From contig JAOAAV010000045.1 of the NCBI GenBank assembly GCA_026418715.1, positions 1 to 41,802 of the forward strand: 41,802 bases of DNA, written 5' to 3'. This DNA comes from Clostridia bacterium (lineage in GTDB: Bacteria > Bacillota > Clostridia > UBA1381). Each line of letters opens with the position of its first letter. Position 1 is the first letter of the stretch. The notes below the pieces were generated by a model. It did no database searches, had not been told where the DNA came from, and was given only the letters and a program-made list of their open reading frames with translations. Of this stretch, positions 31,092 through 39,993 are shown one piece after another. Both the position numbers and the translations under genes were made by a program.

Positions 31092-32756
31092 ATGACTGTT
31101 TTAAAAGGCAAGGGCGTTTCCGGAGGAATTGCTTTGGGAAGGCTTCTAATATATGAAAAAAGAGAAAAAAACATAAAGCGTTATCGTGTGGAAAATGCGG
31201 AAAATGAAATAAAAAGATTTGAGGATGCAAAAAAAGAAGCAATTTTTCAGCTTCAGCATTTGTATGACAAGGCTCTTCAGGAAGTTGGAGAAACACACGC
31301 AATGATATTTGACATACACCAAATGATGCTCAATGATTTGGACTATTGTGACTCCATAATCAATATTATCCGCTCCCAAAATGTAAATGCGGAGTATGCG
31401 GTAGCGGCGACGGCGGATAATTTTGCCATGATGTTTTCGGCTATGGATGATTCATATATGAAGGAAAGAGCCGCCGATGTCCGTGATATATCCGAAAGAG
31501 TTTTAAATATTTTATCGGATGCATCTGAAAACAGTATTTCGGGCAGTGAACCTGTCATTGTTGCGGCGGAGGATTTGACACCGAGCCAAACCGTTCAAAT
31601 GGACAAAGACAAAGTTTTAGGGTTTGTGACAATGAAAGGTTCTTCAAATTCACATACCGCCATACTCGCAAGAACCATGAACATTCCCGCTGTGGTCAAT
31701 GCAGGTGAATTTTTAAAGCCTGAATATGACGGGCAGTTTTGCATTATTGACGGATTTTCAGGAAATGTATATATAGATCCAGATGAAGCGACGATAAAAC
31801 ATTTTATCGAAAAGCAAAAGGAAGACAGATTTAAAAGAGAACTTTTATCCGAACTCAAGGGTAAGAAAAATATTACTTTGGACGGGCAAGAAATAAATAT
31901 ATATGCCAATATAGGAAACTTGTCCGACTTGGGAAGCGTTCTTCAAAATGATGCTGGGGGAGTCGGGCTATTTAGAAGTGAGTTTTTATATCTTGAAAAG
32001 TTAGATTTTCCCACGGAAGAGGAGCAATTTAACGTATATAAAACAGCGGCTGAGACCATGGCGGGGAAAAAGCTCATTATAAGGACTTTGGATATAGGAG
32101 CGGATAAACAGGCAAAATATTTCAATCTGCCAAATGAAGAAAATCCAGCAATGGGATACAGAGCCATACGCATATGCCTGCAGGAGAAGGAAATTTTTAA
32201 AACTCAGCTTAGGGCATTATACAGGGCATCGGCATACGGACAAATTGCAATTATGTTCCCTATGATTACTTCGCTAAAGGAAATAAAAGAAATTAAAAAA
32301 GTTGTCAAGGAAGTAAAATCCGAACTTTTGGCTGATGGGATACCATTTGATGAGTCTGTCGAGCTCGGCATCATGATTGAAACACCTGCCGCCGTGATAA
32401 TCAGCGATATTTTGGCGAAAGAGGTTGATTTTTTCAGTATAGGCACAAATGATTTAACTCAATATGCATTGGCGGTTGACCGTCAGAACCCGAAATTGGA
32501 TTGGTTTTATGATCCGCACCATAAGGCAATTATCAGAATGATTAAGATGGCGGCCGATAATGCACATCAAAACGGAATATGGATAGGAATATGCGGTGAA
32601 CTTGCTTCGGATTTGGAATTGACAGAAACTTTCTTGAGCATAGGCATAGATGAGCTTTCCGTATCGCCGGGGCTGATTTTAGAGCTTAGAAAAAAAGTGA
32701 GAGAGATTGATGTATCAAAAATAAGGGATGATATTATCAGAAATATTGAGCAATAA
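31092..32756 (+). CDS. ptsI: PTS enzyme I (PEP-protein phosphotransferase)
   Basis: Takes phosphate from phosphoenolpyruvate and hands it to HPr. The 554 residues are slightly shorter than the usual 570-575. The phosphorylated His is H188 in GSSNSHTAILARTMNIPAV, and the PEP-binding C-terminal barrel shows GGVGLFRSEFLYL, RTLDIGADKQ, GIMIETPAAVI, FFSIGTNDLTQYALAVDR and the catalytic Cys in GICGELASD. ATG 31092 fits the AGAAGGTGAT site; a GTG at 31083 is less likely. Being paired with a Ser46-less HPr behind fruRKA, it looks like a fructose-dedicated enzyme I or the only one in the genome; the window cannot tell. Confidence 0.95.
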   Translation: MTVLKGKGVSGGIALGRLLIYEKREKNIKRYRVENAENEIKRFEDAKKEAIFQLQHLYDKALQEVGETHAMIFDIHQMMLNDLDYCDSIINIIRSQNVNAEYAVAATADNFAMMFSAMDDSYMKERAADVRDISERVLNILSDASENSISGSEPVIVAAEDLTPSQTVQMDKDKVLGFVTMKGSSNSHTAILARTMNIPAVVNAGEFLKPEYDGQFCIIDGFSGNVYIDPDEATIKHFIEKQKEDRFKRELLSELKGKKNITLDGQEINIYANIGNLSDLGSVLQNDAGGVGLFRSEFLYLEKLDFPTEEEQFNVYKTAAETMAGKKLIIRTLDIGADKQAKYFNLPNEENPAMGYRAIRICLQEKEIFKTQLRALYRASAYGQIAIMFPMITSLKEIKEIKKVVKEVKSELLADGIPFDESVELGIMIETPAAVIISDILAKEVDFFSIGTNDLTQYALAVDRQNPKLDWFYDPHHKAIIRMIKMAADNAHQNGIWIGICGELASDLELTETFLSIGIDELSVSPGLILELRKKVREIDVSKIRDDIIRNIEQ

Positions 32757-32776
32757 ATGCAGGTAAGCTTATTTTT

Positions 32777-32830
32777 AATTGAGAAAGTACCGATTTGATA
32801 AAATCAGTGCTTTCTCAATTTTATTTTTTT
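32777..32830 (+). terminator. Intrinsic terminator after ptsI
   Basis: AATTGAGAAAG (32777-32787) pairs with CTTTCTCAATT (32810-32820); an inner stem CCGATTT/AAATCAG extends it. TTATTTTTTT follows. Confidence 0.9.
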
Positions 32831-32858
32831 GTTTTTTACATTGTTTAGAGGTTTCTTA

Positions 32859-32886
32859 AATAATGTGACTTGAATAATGTGACTTG
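32859..32886 (+). repeat. Tandem duplication, two exact 14-bp copies
   Basis: AATAATGTGACTTG occurs twice in succession (32859-32872, 32873-32886) in the gene-free stretch 32831-33193. Apart from this and the promoter at 33051-33079, I see no gene or RNA in that stretch. Confidence 0.85.
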
Positions 32887-33050
32887 CAAACAAAATAAAT
32901 TTTGTGCAAATGGCATGGTACCTATTTAAAAACCAATATTGACGGCAACGCAGGATAAAAACACACATTCCATTTAAAACTCTAAAACCTTCAGGCTTGT
33001 GTCAATAATATGCTTCATATCCCCTGCAAATCTATACAAAAAATCATATG

Positions 33051-33079
33051 TTGATGTTTCCATGAAAATAAGATATACT
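33051..33079 (+). promoter_or_regulatory. Promoter of the rfbF operon
   Basis: TTGATG at 33051-33056, a 17-base spacer, TATACT at 33074-33079. A leader of about 110 bases separates it from rfbF. It is the only promoter seen for the eight genes that follow. Confidence 0.55.
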
Positions 33080-33193
33080 TAATTTGTAAAGACGTTTTTA
33101 CTAAAGCTTTTGTGCATTTTGTCGATAGATATGTTAGTGGTTTCATGGATTTTTCTATAAAATCTATTTTAAAAAGCAGCGGGAGGCGAAATT

Positions 33194-33970
33194 GTGAAGG
33201 TTGTATTGCTTGCGGGCGGGTTCGGGACAAGAATAAGCGAAGAAAGTCATTTAAAACCTAAACCTATGATTGAAATAGGCGGCTCTCCCATTTTATGGCA
33301 TATAATGAAGTATTACTCTTATTATGGCTATAATGAATTTATTATTTGCTGCGGCTATAAGGGGTACATGATAAAGGAATATTTCGCGGATTATTATTTG
33401 CATAGATCAGATATTACGCTTGATTTTGCAAATAATAATGAAATGATTGTCCACAATAATGTTGCCGAGCCTTGGAGGGTGACGCTGGTTGATACGGGGT
33501 ATAATACCCAAACGGGCGGCAGAGTGCGGCGAGTGAGAAAGTATGTAGGAGATGAGCCTTTTATGCTCACATATGGTGACGGAGTTTCTGATGTTGATAT
33601 TTCTGAACTTGTAAAGTTTCACAATTCCCATGGTAAAATTGCGACTATGACGGCAATACAGCCTGGAGGACGGTTCGGTGTTTTGGAGATTGATGAAAAT
33701 AAGGCAATTACAAATTTTGCGGAAAAGAACAAGGAGGACGGAGGTTGGATAAACGCCGGCTTTATGGTGTTTGAGCCTGAGATATTTGAATATATAAACG
33801 ACGGGGACGCGACCGTATTGGAGAGGGCGCCCATGGAGAGGCTTGCGAGAGAAAACCAGCTTATGGCATATAAACATAATGGCTTTTGGCAGTGCATGGA
33901 TACTCTTCGCGACAAAGAGGCACTGGAGTATTTGATAGCCTCAAATCAAGCGCCATGGATGATTTGGTAA
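33194..33970 (+). CDS. rfbF: Glucose-1-phosphate cytidylyltransferase
   Basis: Makes CDP-glucose from CTP and glucose-1-phosphate, the entry step to CDP-linked 3,6-dideoxyhexoses and their branched derivatives. The 258 residues match the family (about 257). The nucleotidyltransferase signature LAGGFGTRISEESHLKPKPM is at 6-25, followed by EIGGSPILWHIMKYYSYYG and, near the C-terminus, GFWQCMDTLRDK. The start is GTG at 33194 with GGGAGG about 8 bases upstream. First gene of a long rightward operon ending off the window; CDP-glucose 4,6-dehydratase (rfbG) is absent here and may lie just beyond the right edge. Confidence 0.95.
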   Translation: MKVVLLAGGFGTRISEESHLKPKPMIEIGGSPILWHIMKYYSYYGYNEFIICCGYKGYMIKEYFADYYLHRSDITLDFANNNEMIVHNNVAEPWRVTLVDTGYNTQTGGRVRRVRKYVGDEPFMLTYGDGVSDVDISELVKFHNSHGKIATMTAIQPGGRFGVLEIDENKAITNFAEKNKEDGGWINAGFMVFEPEIFEYINDGDATVLERAPMERLARENQLMAYKHNGFWQCMDTLRDKEALEYLIASNQAPWMIW

Positions 33971-33999
33971 ATATAAGCATATAAGGAAAGGAATATGGA

Positions 34000-35799
34000 A
34001 TGAAAATTAGAGTAGCGGATTATATTGCCGATTATTTGCATGGCAATGGGATTAGAGATATATTTACAATAACGGGTGGCGGAGCGATACATTTAAATGA
34101 TGCGTTCGGACATCACAGCGGTTTAAACTGTATATACAACCACCATGAGCAGGCTTGTTCGATGGCGGCTGAAAGCTATGCAAGACTGACTGGAAATATT
34201 GCCGCCGTATGCGTTACGTCTGGCCCCGGAGGTACAAATGCCATTACAGGTGTTGTGGGTGGATGGCTTGACTCTATTCCCATGCTTATCATTTCGGGAC
34301 AGGCAAAGTTTTCAACCTGTGTGGCGTCAACAAATCTGCCGTTGAGGCAGCTTGGGGATCAAGAGGTAAATATAGTAGAATGCGTAAGGAAAATCACAAA
34401 GTATGCGGTTATGATTACGGAGCCGAAGGAAGTTGCTTATCATCTGGAAAAAGCACTATACCTGGCAAAGCATGGCAGACCGGGCCCTGTGTGGCTTGAT
34501 ATACCGGTAAATGTCCAATCGGCGGTAGTTGAAACGGATGAGCTTGCACACTACGATTGTATGGAGGACAGCAGTGAGCTGCCCCCTGAAATTTCGGATG
34601 ATACGATTAAAGCAGTGATAGAGAAAATAAAGGAGGCTAAAAAGCCGGTAATACTGGTGGGAAGTTCTGTCAGACAGTCGGGAGCGTATGATGCTTTTCT
34701 AAAATTGATTGACAAGCTTAAAATCCCTGTTGTAACTGCATGGAATGTGCATGATGCATTGTGGGACGAGCATCCTCTCTATTGTGGAAGACCAAGCAGC
34801 GTAGGAACACGCGGAGGAAACTTTGTGGTTCAAAACAGCGATTTATTGATTTCGCTGGGATGTCGGATGACTGTCAGACAGGTAAGCTATAATTGGGAAA
34901 GCTTTGCGAAAGACGCATACCTCATTTATGTGGATATTGACGAGGCAGAGCTTAAAAAGCCCACTCTTTCGGTGGATATGCCGATTCATGGGGACGTGAG
35001 GGAATTTATAGGCAAGCTGCTTGCGGCAGATTTTGAAAACAATTCCGACAAGCACGCAAAGTGGCTTGAGTGGTGCAGAAAAATTGAAAAGAAATATCCG
35101 GCGGTGCGGGAGGAGTTTTTCAAGGTAAAAACTCCTGTCAACCCGTATATATTTATGGAAAAGCTGTCCGAGCATCTCTCAGAGGGAGACGTGACGGTTG
35201 CAAGCAACGGTAGCGCATGCGTATGCTCATTTCAAGCGTTTAGGATAAAGAAAAATCAAAGGTTATATACAAATGCAGGATGCGCAAGCATGGGCTACGG
35301 TCTGCCTGCATCAATAGGAGCAGCTGTTGCCTTGAGGGGGCAGAGGGTTGTTTGCCTTGAAGGGGATGGGAGCATTCAGATGAATTTGCAGGAACTTCAA
35401 ACTTTGGTTCATAACAAGTTTAATATCAAGGTGGTTTGGCTCAATAACAACGGCTATCATTCTATAAGGCAGACGCAGATGAATATGTTCGATTCAAATT
35501 TCTGCGGAATAGATCCTGATAGCGGCATCAGCTTTCCGAGTGCGGAAAAAATAGCTTATGCCTATGGAATAGAATATATAAACATAAGCAATATAGATGA
35601 AATAGACGAAAAAATCAATATTCTTCTTTCAACTCAGGGGCCTGCAATTTGCGAGGTGGTTTTAAATCCGGAGCAGTTGTTTGAACCTAAGCTTTCATCC
35701 AAAGTAATGCCGGATGGCTCTATTGTATCTCCTTCGATTGAGGATATGTATCCGTTTTTGTCTAGAGAAGAAATGGAAGAGAATGTATTCAAGGGATAA
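34000..35799 (+). CDS. TPP-dependent acetolactate-synthase-like enzyme
   Basis: 599 residues with the three-domain build of acetolactate-synthase-type ThDP enzymes: PYR domain (about 1-170, cofactor-activating E50 in YNHHEQACSMAAESYAR), a central Rossmann domain (about 205-340), and PP domain (about 385-560) with the ThDP/Mg motif GDGSIQMN ... NNNGYHSI. The context argues for sugar chemistry, not branched amino acid synthesis: it follows rfbF and no ilvN or ilvC is near. One precedent is YerE, which adds a two-carbon unit from pyruvate to CDP-4-keto-3,6-dideoxyhexose on the way to yersiniose. Another is an IolD-like ring-cleaving activity on a cyclitol dione, given the cyclase gene nearby. 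The RBS AAGGAAAGGAA is adequate. Confidence 0.85.
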   Translation: MKIRVADYIADYLHGNGIRDIFTITGGGAIHLNDAFGHHSGLNCIYNHHEQACSMAAESYARLTGNIAAVCVTSGPGGTNAITGVVGGWLDSIPMLIISGQAKFSTCVASTNLPLRQLGDQEVNIVECVRKITKYAVMITEPKEVAYHLEKALYLAKHGRPGPVWLDIPVNVQSAVVETDELAHYDCMEDSSELPPEISDDTIKAVIEKIKEAKKPVILVGSSVRQSGAYDAFLKLIDKLKIPVVTAWNVHDALWDEHPLYCGRPSSVGTRGGNFVVQNSDLLISLGCRMTVRQVSYNWESFAKDAYLIYVDIDEAELKKPTLSVDMPIHGDVREFIGKLLAADFENNSDKHAKWLEWCRKIEKKYPAVREEFFKVKTPVNPYIFMEKLSEHLSEGDVTVASNGSACVCSFQAFRIKKNQRLYTNAGCASMGYGLPASIGAAVALRGQRVVCLEGDGSIQMNLQELQTLVHNKFNIKVVWLNNNGYHSIRQTQMNMFDSNFCGIDPDSGISFPSAEKIAYAYGIEYINISNIDEIDEKINILLSTQGPAICEVVLNPEQLFEPKLSSKVMPDGSIVSPSIEDMYPFLSREEMEENVFKG

Positions 35800-35808
35800 A
35801 GGGTAGAA

Positions 35809-36498
35809 ATGATTATGGAGATTAATTTTAACGGGAAAAGTGTTTTTTTGACTGGCGGAAGCCGTGGAATAGGGAAAGCAATAAAGGACAGATTTATCGA
35901 AAACGGAGCGGAGGTCGCCGCTCCTAAAAGGGAAGAGATGGATTTATCTGATGACGGCAGTGTTCGCAAATATATAGTAAAGAACTCGGAATACAGCCCT
36001 GATATTATGGTTTTCAACGCAGGAATAAACTTGATTTCCCCGATAGAGGAAATAAAAGCGGAGGATTTGATAAAAACGTATCAGGTAAATTTATTCTCAA
36101 GCCTTCGGCTTATTAGCGCCTTTGTGAAAGGACAAAAGCTTAAAGGAGAAGGGAAAATAGTTTTTATATCCTCATTGTATTCCATGGTTTCAAGGGAAGG
36201 AAGACTTGCCTATTCAAGTTCCAAAAACGCGGTTACCGGAGCGATGAAAACACTGGCGCTGGAACTTGCACCTTTTAATATTATGGTAAATTGCATTGCT
36301 CCGGGCTATGTTATGACGGAAATGACGAAGAAAAATCTATCTGGGGAAGAAATTGAGTCCATATCAAGAAGTATACCTACGAGAAGATTTCAGACAGAGG
36401 AAGAAATTGCCGATTTGACGATGTTTTTGTGCTCTGATTTTAACAAAAGCATCACAGGGCAACTGATAGCGGTGGATGGCGGTTTTTTGTGCAGATAG
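35809..36498 (+). CDS. Classical short-chain dehydrogenase/reductase
   Basis: 229 residues, cytoplasmic NAD(P)-dependent oxidoreductase. TGGSRGIGKA near the N-terminus is the nucleotide loop, followed by VFNAG, the catalytic Ser in FISSLYS and the YSSSK active site; the end (SITGQLIAVDGGF) is typical of FabG-like SDRs. The substrate is unknown; in the operon it may reduce the keto product of the TPP enzyme (as YerF does in yersiniose synthesis, though YerF is not of this exact type) or a keto-cyclitol. Two start codons are possible, 35809 and 35815, both behind AAAGGG. It begins 10 bases after the TPP gene. Confidence 0.88.
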   Translation: MIMEINFNGKSVFLTGGSRGIGKAIKDRFIENGAEVAAPKREEMDLSDDGSVRKYIVKNSEYSPDIMVFNAGINLISPIEEIKAEDLIKTYQVNLFSSLRLISAFVKGQKLKGEGKIVFISSLYSMVSREGRLAYSSSKNAVTGAMKTLALELAPFNIMVNCIAPGYVMTEMTKKNLSGEEIESISRSIPTRRFQTEEEIADLTMFLCSDFNKSITGQLIAVDGGFLCR

Positions 36499-36517
36499 TA
36501 TTTTAAAGGAGAATAGT

Positions 36518-37582
36518 ATGGATAAAATAGTGCTAAAATCGAAACTGTATGATTATACTGTTGAATTTATAGATGATTTCAAAAATGAGATTGAAAAGCT
36601 TGAAGGCAATTACACTTTTGTGATTGACAAAAATGTATACGAGCTGTACAAAGACAGCTTTGAAGGTATAAGCATTGATGATATTTTTCTTGTGGAACCT
36701 GTTGAAAGCAGAAAAAATATCGAACATATAATGGAATTGATTTATTTTTGGCAGAGCAGAAAAGTTAAAAAGAATTGGAAAGTTGTATGTGTAGGCGGAG
36801 GAATAACACAGGATATTGCGACATTTGCAAGCAACATATTTTTAAGAAATATGGAATGGTACTTCTTCCCCACTACACTGCTGGCCATGTGTGATTCCTG
36901 TATAGGCGGCAAATGCGGGATCAACTTGGGAGAGTTTAAAAATCAGCTTGGAGTTTTTTATCCGCCGAAGAAGATTTTTATTTATACAGGCTTTTTAAAC
37001 ACATTGACAAAAGAGGATTATGTCAACGGATGGGGAGAGCTTTTAAAATTTTCGCTGACGTCGGACGAAAATTTCTATCGTGAGATTTCGTCCTTGAGTC
37101 AGTACATTCCATGCAAGGATATTGACAGATATATTCATATGGGACTTATGGTGAAAAAGGATATTATAGAAAAAGATGAATTTGAAGGGGATTTGCGCAG
37201 GGTGCTCAATTACGGGCATACGTTCGGACATGCGCTTGAAAGCTACACCAAAAACGAGATTCCGCACGGAACCGCCGTGATATGGGGCATTGACGTTGTG
37301 AACTATCTTTCATATAAATATGGAATCTTAGACAAAGAAGTGTATGATGATGTTAAAGCTTTTATAAAAAGAGCGTTTATTGCCGAGGAGATAGTGATAA
37401 AAGCTCCTCAAAAGCTGTTTGACGCAGTGAAAATGGACAAGAAGGTAAAAAACAATACTGTTTTTCTTGCCCTGCTTGACAGGTTAAGCAATCTCATTAT
37501 CCACCCTGTGGAAATCAATGATGAATTATACGGACTGTTCTGTTCATATTTGGAGGAAACTCATGAATATTATCGCAATTGA
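36518..37582 (+). CDS. 3-dehydroquinate-synthase-family sugar phosphate cyclase
   Basis: 354 residues of the dehydroquinate synthase fold. The NAD motif is VGGGITQDIATFASNIFLR (92-110), then PTTLLAMCDSCIGGKCGINLGEFKNQLGVFYPP. The three metal ligands are kept: E174 (GWGELLKF), H234 (LNYGHTFGHALES) and H250 (IPHGTAV), as are K177 and the Arg of LRRVLNYGHT. It diverges from AroB at ring-contact positions (CDSCIGGKCGIN for VDSSVGGKTGVN), and no shikimate gene is near, so a secondary carbocycle-forming role (like the DOI or valiolone synthases) is likelier than shikimate synthesis. ATG 36518 follows AAAGGAGAA; the frame is open 14 codons further but lacks an RBS. It overlaps the next gene by 20 bases. 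Confidence 0.82.
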   Translation: MDKIVLKSKLYDYTVEFIDDFKNEIEKLEGNYTFVIDKNVYELYKDSFEGISIDDIFLVEPVESRKNIEHIMELIYFWQSRKVKKNWKVVCVGGGITQDIATFASNIFLRNMEWYFFPTTLLAMCDSCIGGKCGINLGEFKNQLGVFYPPKKIFIYTGFLNTLTKEDYVNGWGELLKFSLTSDENFYREISSLSQYIPCKDIDRYIHMGLMVKKDIIEKDEFEGDLRRVLNYGHTFGHALESYTKNEIPHGTAVIWGIDVVNYLSYKYGILDKEVYDDVKAFIKRAFIAEEIVIKAPQKLFDAVKMDKKVKNNTVFLALLDRLSNLIIHPVEINDELYGLFCSYLEETHEYYRN

Positions 37583-38897
37583 CTGCGGAGCAAGCTTTAT
37601 AAAGGGAGCATTGATAGACGATGTTCGCGAAAAAATTATAAAAACAGAATACAGAACAGTTGACATAAAACCCAATGTGTTTAATTGGGATTTGCAGAAT
37701 TCAAACATAGGTAAAACATTGAGGGCGGCTGCAGAATTGATATGCGTTTTATCAGAAGGGCTCAAAGAAGCGAAATTGTGTATATCAAATGAAATGCACG
37801 GCTTTGTTTTAACGGATGAAGACGGAGATTTGGAGACTGATTATGTTTCGTGGCAGAACGAGTGCGCTCTTGAATGTGAGGGTGGCATTAGCTATTTGCA
37901 GATGCTCGGCGAAATTGTTGACGAAGAGGATGTTATGCTTTCTGGTATGCCGCTTAAAGCGGGATTGCCGAGCAGCGGCTTGTTTTACCTGAAAAGTAAG
38001 GGGTATTTAAGCAAGGAGCGTTATTATTTTTATACTCTTGGGGATTATATTTTAAGGAGTATAAGTGGGGTGGAGCCTTATATTCATCCCACAAATGCGG
38101 CGGCGACGGGGTTGTTTGATATTGCCGGATCTTGTTGGAATCAAAGGCTGATTGAGAGCATAAGTGATGGAAAAGTTATTTTCCCTGAAATAAATGATAG
38201 CAAGTCTATCAATTTTACATATGGCAAGACAGAGTTTTCCGCCTTGCCTGCAATCGGGGATCAGCAGGCCGCATTGCTGGGCGCGGGAGTTGAAAGAAGG
38301 GGAATTCTCTCATTCAATATGGGAACGGGCGCTCAGGTGAGTGTTGTAGAAAATGAGGCGGTTTTTTCAAGAGATTTTCAGACAAGACCGTATTTTCATG
38401 GACTTTATCTGAATACAATTGTGCACATTCCGTCGGGAAGGGCGTTAAATGTATATTTTCGATTTATAAAGGGCATTTTGACGGGCTTTTGTAAAAGGAA
38501 AATAGATGATGAGGAGATTTGGAATTATATTTTGTCATTGACGAAAAAAGAAGAAACACAAAGGTTGGACGTGGATCTGAGCTTTTTTTCAAATGCAGTC
38601 ACGCAAGAGAAAACGGGGTATATAAAGAATATACAAGAGGATAACTTTTATGTTGAGGTTTTAATTCAATCCGTTTTTGAGACAATGAGCAAGAATTTTG
38701 TTTCTTTGTCCGAGAAGCTTATTTCAGACAAAGATAGTATAGATACCATTGTTTTTACAGGCGGATTGGCTAAGAAAATAGATTATTTAAGGGAATTGAT
38801 TATTGATAAATTTGGCAGAGAAGTCAATGTCAGAACAGAGGCGGAGGAGACTTTCAAAGGGCTGATGTATTACTCAAAAATGCGGAAGGATAGATAA
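37563..38897 (+). CDS. FGGY-family carbohydrate kinase
   Basis: 444 residues of the FGGY (ribulokinase/xylulokinase/sedoheptulokinase) ATPase fold. Phosphate-1 loop is IAIDCGASFIKGAL at the N-terminus; the substrate-side block is ISNEMHGFVLTDEDG with YVSWQNE, which resembles the QMHG...WQD motif of sedoheptulokinase-type members; the catalytic Asp is in PAIGDQQAALLGAG; the C-terminal adenosine motif is VFTGGLAKKIDYLRELI. The substrate is not certain, but overlap by 20 bases with the cyclase suggests it prepares or uses that enzyme's sugar phosphate or cyclitol. GGAGGAAACTC precedes the ATG at 37563, which lies inside the cyclase gene. Confidence 0.82.
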   Translation: MNIIAIDCGASFIKGALIDDVREKIIKTEYRTVDIKPNVFNWDLQNSNIGKTLRAAAELICVLSEGLKEAKLCISNEMHGFVLTDEDGDLETDYVSWQNECALECEGGISYLQMLGEIVDEEDVMLSGMPLKAGLPSSGLFYLKSKGYLSKERYYFYTLGDYILRSISGVEPYIHPTNAAATGLFDIAGSCWNQRLIESISDGKVIFPEINDSKSINFTYGKTEFSALPAIGDQQAALLGAGVERRGILSFNMGTGAQVSVVENEAVFSRDFQTRPYFHGLYLNTIVHIPSGRALNVYFRFIKGILTGFCKRKIDDEEIWNYILSLTKKEETQRLDVDLSFFSNAVTQEKTGYIKNIQEDNFYVEVLIQSVFETMSKNFVSLSEKLISDKDSIDTIVFTGGLAKKIDYLRELIIDKFGREVNVRTEAEETFKGLMYYSKMRKDR

Positions 38898-38898
38898 T

Positions 38899-39993
38899 AT
38901 GAGAACTGTTTTTTTGGAAGAGGATTTTAATTATACGTTAGGCAAACTTTCACGCAAAGAAAGAGAAAAACTTGAAAATTCGTCCGTGGTTATTACAGGC
39001 TGCGGAGGCTTTCTGGGATATTATTTTGTTAATTTTTTTCATTACCATGCGGATACGCTTAATCTGAAGAAAATAATTTGTCTTGATAACTTTATGCTGG
39101 GATATCCCGAATGGATGAGCAAAATAGCGGAAGATAAGAGATTTGAGATAAAAAAATTCGATGTTGCAAAGGATAAGATCTGCGATATCGAAGGAGCGGA
39201 AAACGCCGATTTTGTAATACATATGGCGTCGATTGCCTCTCCGATGTTTTACAGAAAATATCCGATAGAAACGCTTGACGCAAACATTTGGGGACTCAGA
39301 GGCTTGCTTGATTTTTACTCGGACAAAAATCTTCGAGGTTTTTTGTTTTTTTCATCGAGCGAGATATACGGAGATCCGTCTCCTGATGCAATTCCCACGA
39401 ATGAGGAATATCAAGGCTTTGTTTCTGCGACCGGACCGAGGGCGTGTTATGACGAATCGAAAAGATTTGGGGAAACTATGTGCATGCTGTTTAGCCAAAA
39501 ATATAATATGCCTATCGGTGTGGCAAGACCTTTCAATAATTACGGCCCCGGCATGAAGCTTAATGATAAGCGCGTACCCGCTGATTTTGCAAAAAATGTA
39601 GTTGAAAACAGGGATATAGTCATTTTATCAAACGGCAGTCCGACAAGGACTTTCTGCTATATAGCGGATGCTGCGGCTGGGTATTTGAAAATTTTGCTTC
39701 ACGGAAAGTATGATTATTTTAACATAGGGATTGAAAAGCCCGAAATAACGATATTTGAGCTTGCTCAAATTTATCAAAGGGCGGGGAGTGAGCTTTTTGA
39801 TTACAAGGGCAAAATTATTTATGATACGTCCGAGGATAAGGATTATCTTACGAACAATCCGCAAAGAAGATGCCCGAGCATTGATAAAGCGAAAAAAATA
39901 CTGGGCTACAGTCCTGAAATTTATGTTGAGGATGGAGTATATAAATTTTTGAAGTTTATTAAAGAAAGTTCGAAGGAGCAAGTGATATGGTAA
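38899..39993 (+). CDS. Extended SDR resembling UDP-glucuronate decarboxylase
   Basis: 364 residues. After an N-terminal extension of about 28 residues, the NAD loop is ITGCGGFLG (32-40). SSSEIYGD (152-159) and Y184-x3-K188 in GPRACYDESKRFGETM match the UDP-xylose synthase (UXS) active site closely, as does VARPFNNYGPGMKLNDKRV further on. UXS converts UDP-glucuronate to UDP-xylose; related enzymes yield UDP-apiose or the 4-keto-pentose. The next gene resembles UDP-glucose 6-dehydrogenase, the enzyme that would make its substrate, and overlaps it by 7 bases. A dTDP- or CDP-hexose dehydratase is a less likely alternative. The RBS GGAAGGA is 8 bases before the ATG. Confidence 0.8.
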   Translation: MRTVFLEEDFNYTLGKLSRKEREKLENSSVVITGCGGFLGYYFVNFFHYHADTLNLKKIICLDNFMLGYPEWMSKIAEDKRFEIKKFDVAKDKICDIEGAENADFVIHMASIASPMFYRKYPIETLDANIWGLRGLLDFYSDKNLRGFLFFSSSEIYGDPSPDAIPTNEEYQGFVSATGPRACYDESKRFGETMCMLFSQKYNMPIGVARPFNNYGPGMKLNDKRVPADFAKNVVENRDIVILSNGSPTRTFCYIADAAAGYLKILLHGKYDYFNIGIEKPEITIFELAQIYQRAGSELFDYKGKIIYDTSEDKDYLTNNPQRRCPSIDKAKKILGYSPEIYVEDGVYKFLKFIKESSKEQVIW

